Of a stretch of 13,933 nucleotides of DNA, positions 12,677-13,933 are shown one piece after another. The position numbers were made by a program, and so were the translations under genes. The number at the start of each line of letters is the position of its first letter. The stretch's first letter is position 1. The stretch lies in contig CAUDDP010000054.1 in assembly GCA_958448395.1 (NCBI GenBank), positions 1 through 13,933 of the forward strand. Reading direction: 5' to 3'. The stretch comes from an uncultured Oscillospiraceae bacterium. Lineage in GTDB: Bacteria; Bacillota; Clostridia; Oscillospirales; Ruminococcaceae. The notes below the pieces were generated by a model. It worked only from the letters and a program-made list of their open reading frames with translations, did no database searches and had not been told where the DNA came from.

Positions 12677-13933
12677 ATGACACATAAAACGCATAAAAAG
12701 CGTTCTGTCACGCCAGTACAGTTAATTGCACTGGGTTTTCTCATGATGATGATCCTCGGCACAGGTTTGTTGCTACTCCCCATTTCCCAGCGGCAACCAG
12801 GCACGCTTTCTGTCATTGATGCAGCATTTACCGCAGTCAGTGCTGTGTCTACCACAGGACTTACCGTAGTAGATACGGCAAGTACTTTCAGCACATTTGG
12901 TTACATAGTGTTGTGCATCCTCATTCAAATTGGCGGTCTGGGAATCACCTCCATTGGTGCTGGATTGATTGCGTTCTCGGGAAGAAAGCTGCGGATGCGA
13001 GATCAAGTTCTGGTACAGGAAGCATTAAACTATCCCACGATGAAAGATGTACAGGTGCTCATTCGTTCTGTTTTAATTACCACCATTACAGTAGAATCAA
13101 TTGCGGCATTTGTTGGATACTTTTTATTTCATGAACAATTTGATGCTCCCTCTGCTTTGGGAATTGCTATTTTTCATAGTGTCTCCACATTCAATCATGC
13201 TGGTTTTGATATTTTAGGTGGATTGACTTCCTATCAGAATCATATCGGATTACAGTTAATGACAACAATAGAAAATATACTAGGAGGATTCGGATTTTTT
13301 GTGATTTTAGATGTTCTACGAAAAAAACGATTCCACAAATTCAGTCTGCATACTAAAATTGTATTGACCACCTCCGCTTTTCTGGATCTCACCAGTACAC
13401 TATTGCTGAAAGCCATTGAAGGAGACTCACTTTCATGGATCAATGCAATTTTTATGGGCATTACCTCCAGAACATCCGGGCTTTCTGTTGCAACTGTAGG
13501 TGATTTTTCCAATGCCAGCTTGCTGCTCATCAGCATGCTCATGTACATCGGTGCTTCTCCTGGTTCAACCGGCGGCGGTGTCAAAGTCACAACTATATTT
13601 GTTTTGTTCCGCACGATGCTTGCCTATCCACGTGGAGAACAGCCAGGAGCATTTAAGAAGCGTTTTCCCTCCGGCACAGTACAGCAGGCAATGGTAATCT
13701 GTTGCATGGCACTCGGTATCATTCTAATCATTATTTTTCTTCTCTGCATTTTGAACCCCGATTTGCCGTTCTTATCCCTGTTGTTTGAAACGGTTTCTGC
13801 ATTCAGTACAGTTGGTCTTTCCACTGGTATTACCAGCTCCATTGAACCAGTTGGAAAATGTATCTTAATGACTGCTATGTCCAGTGGCAGGCTTGGCACG
13901 ATGACAGTTGTTTCTCTCTGGTTTCGGAAGCGT
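12677..13933 (+). CDS. TrkH/KtrB-family potassium uptake channel subunit (3' truncated by window)
   Basis: The frame runs from an ATG with GGAGG nine bases upstream (12663-12667) through 419 codons to the window edge without a stop. The family forms membrane K+ (or K+/Na+) channels gated by a cytoplasmic RCK partner (TrkA/KtrA). Four pore-loop filter motifs with the key glycine are visible: STTGL (58-62, G61), NHAGF (173-177, G176), RTSGL (265-269, G268) and STVGL (377-381, G380). GASPGSTGGGVKVTT (292-306) is the typical family signature, and SSGRLGTMTVVSLWF near the end suggests only the last few dozen residues are missing. The short N-terminus favours KtrB/short TrkH rather than the long E. 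coli type. The partner subunit is expected just downstream. Confidence 0.93.
   Translation, partial: MTHKTHKKRSVTPVQLIALGFLMMMILGTGLLLLPISQRQPGTLSVIDAAFTAVSAVSTTGLTVVDTASTFSTFGYIVLCILIQIGGLGITSIGAGLIAFSGRKLRMRDQVLVQEALNYPTMKDVQVLIRSVLITTITVESIAAFVGYFLFHEQFDAPSALGIAIFHSVSTFNHAGFDILGGLTSYQNHIGLQLMTTIENILGGFGFFVILDVLRKKRFHKFSLHTKIVLTTSAFLDLTSTLLLKAIEGDSLSWINAIFMGITSRTSGLSVATVGDFSNASLLLISMLMYIGASPGSTGGGVKVTTIFVLFRTMLAYPRGEQPGAFKKRFPSGTVQQAMVICCMALGIILIIIFLLCILNPDLPFLSLLFETVSAFSTVGLSTGITSSIEPVGKCILMTAMSSGRLGTMTVVSLWFRKR

Noticed and set aside
1..13933. tRNA/rRNA genes, CRISPR arrays, insertion sequences, prophage or attachment sites
   Set aside because: No cloverleaf-like or rRNA sequence, regularly spaced repeats, transposase/integrase motifs or terminal inverted repeats were seen on reading both strands.

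Overview
The window looks like chromosomal DNA of a low-to-medium GC, spore-forming Firmicute, most likely a gut Oscillospiraceae/Ruminococcus-type bacterium. This is an inference from gene content (a SpoVM-like peptide, a SpoIID-fold protein, class B sortases, a DUF4037-DUF4125 protein, strong GGAGG ribosome binding sites). No marker gene fixes the genus. Nothing looks mobile: there are no transposases, integrases, phage genes, tRNAs, rRNAs or CRISPR arrays.

Layout, left to right. (1) Bases 1-957 (+) hold the C-terminal part of a DUF4037/DUF4125 protein, followed by a clear intrinsic terminator. (2) 1051-2445 (+) is a complete MATE-family efflux transporter. 2558-2653 (+) is a 31-codon gene that matches SpoVM, the sporulation coat-anchoring peptide, without gaps. 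(3) A perfect 17-bp hairpin at 2675-2716 separates this rightward group from a long leftward block. (4) The leftward block, read from its upstream end at 10516, is a cysteine desulfurase, ThiI (tRNA 4-thiouridine synthesis), a stand-alone CinA C-terminal domain/PncC amidohydrolase, a membrane-anchored class B sortase, a second class B sortase with a probable lipoprotein signal, a secreted SpoIID/LytB-type protein with its conserved blocks in a rearranged order, a zinc-ribbon protein and a PP2C phosphatase. Most gaps are under about 60 bp and one pair overlaps, so much of this block is probably co-transcribed. A hairpin at 3552-3591 separates the last two genes. (5) A divergent promoter region at 10517-10755 carries good sigma-A-type promoters in both directions. 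The rightward one has full consensus and drives a DUF2079 membrane protein and, 22 bp on, a TrkH/KtrB-type potassium channel subunit cut off by the window end.

How they fit: the desulfurase and ThiI form a recognised sulfur-transfer pair for tRNA thiolation. The two sortases and the SpoIID-like protein form a cell-surface/peptidoglycan module with no sortase substrate in the window. SpoVM and a PP2C phosphatase are close neighbours, recalling the prpC...spoVM region of Bacillus subtilis, but here they are convergent and no Ser/Thr kinase is present.

The most unusual item is the SpoIID-type protein: its GHGxGxSQ/HYYPGT block, normally C-terminal, lies before the catalytic NEM block, as if circularly permuted. 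The lipobox on one sortase is the second most unusual. I see no strong case for a wholly new multi-gene system. No stretch over 300 bases lacks a gene; the longest gap is 10517-10755.
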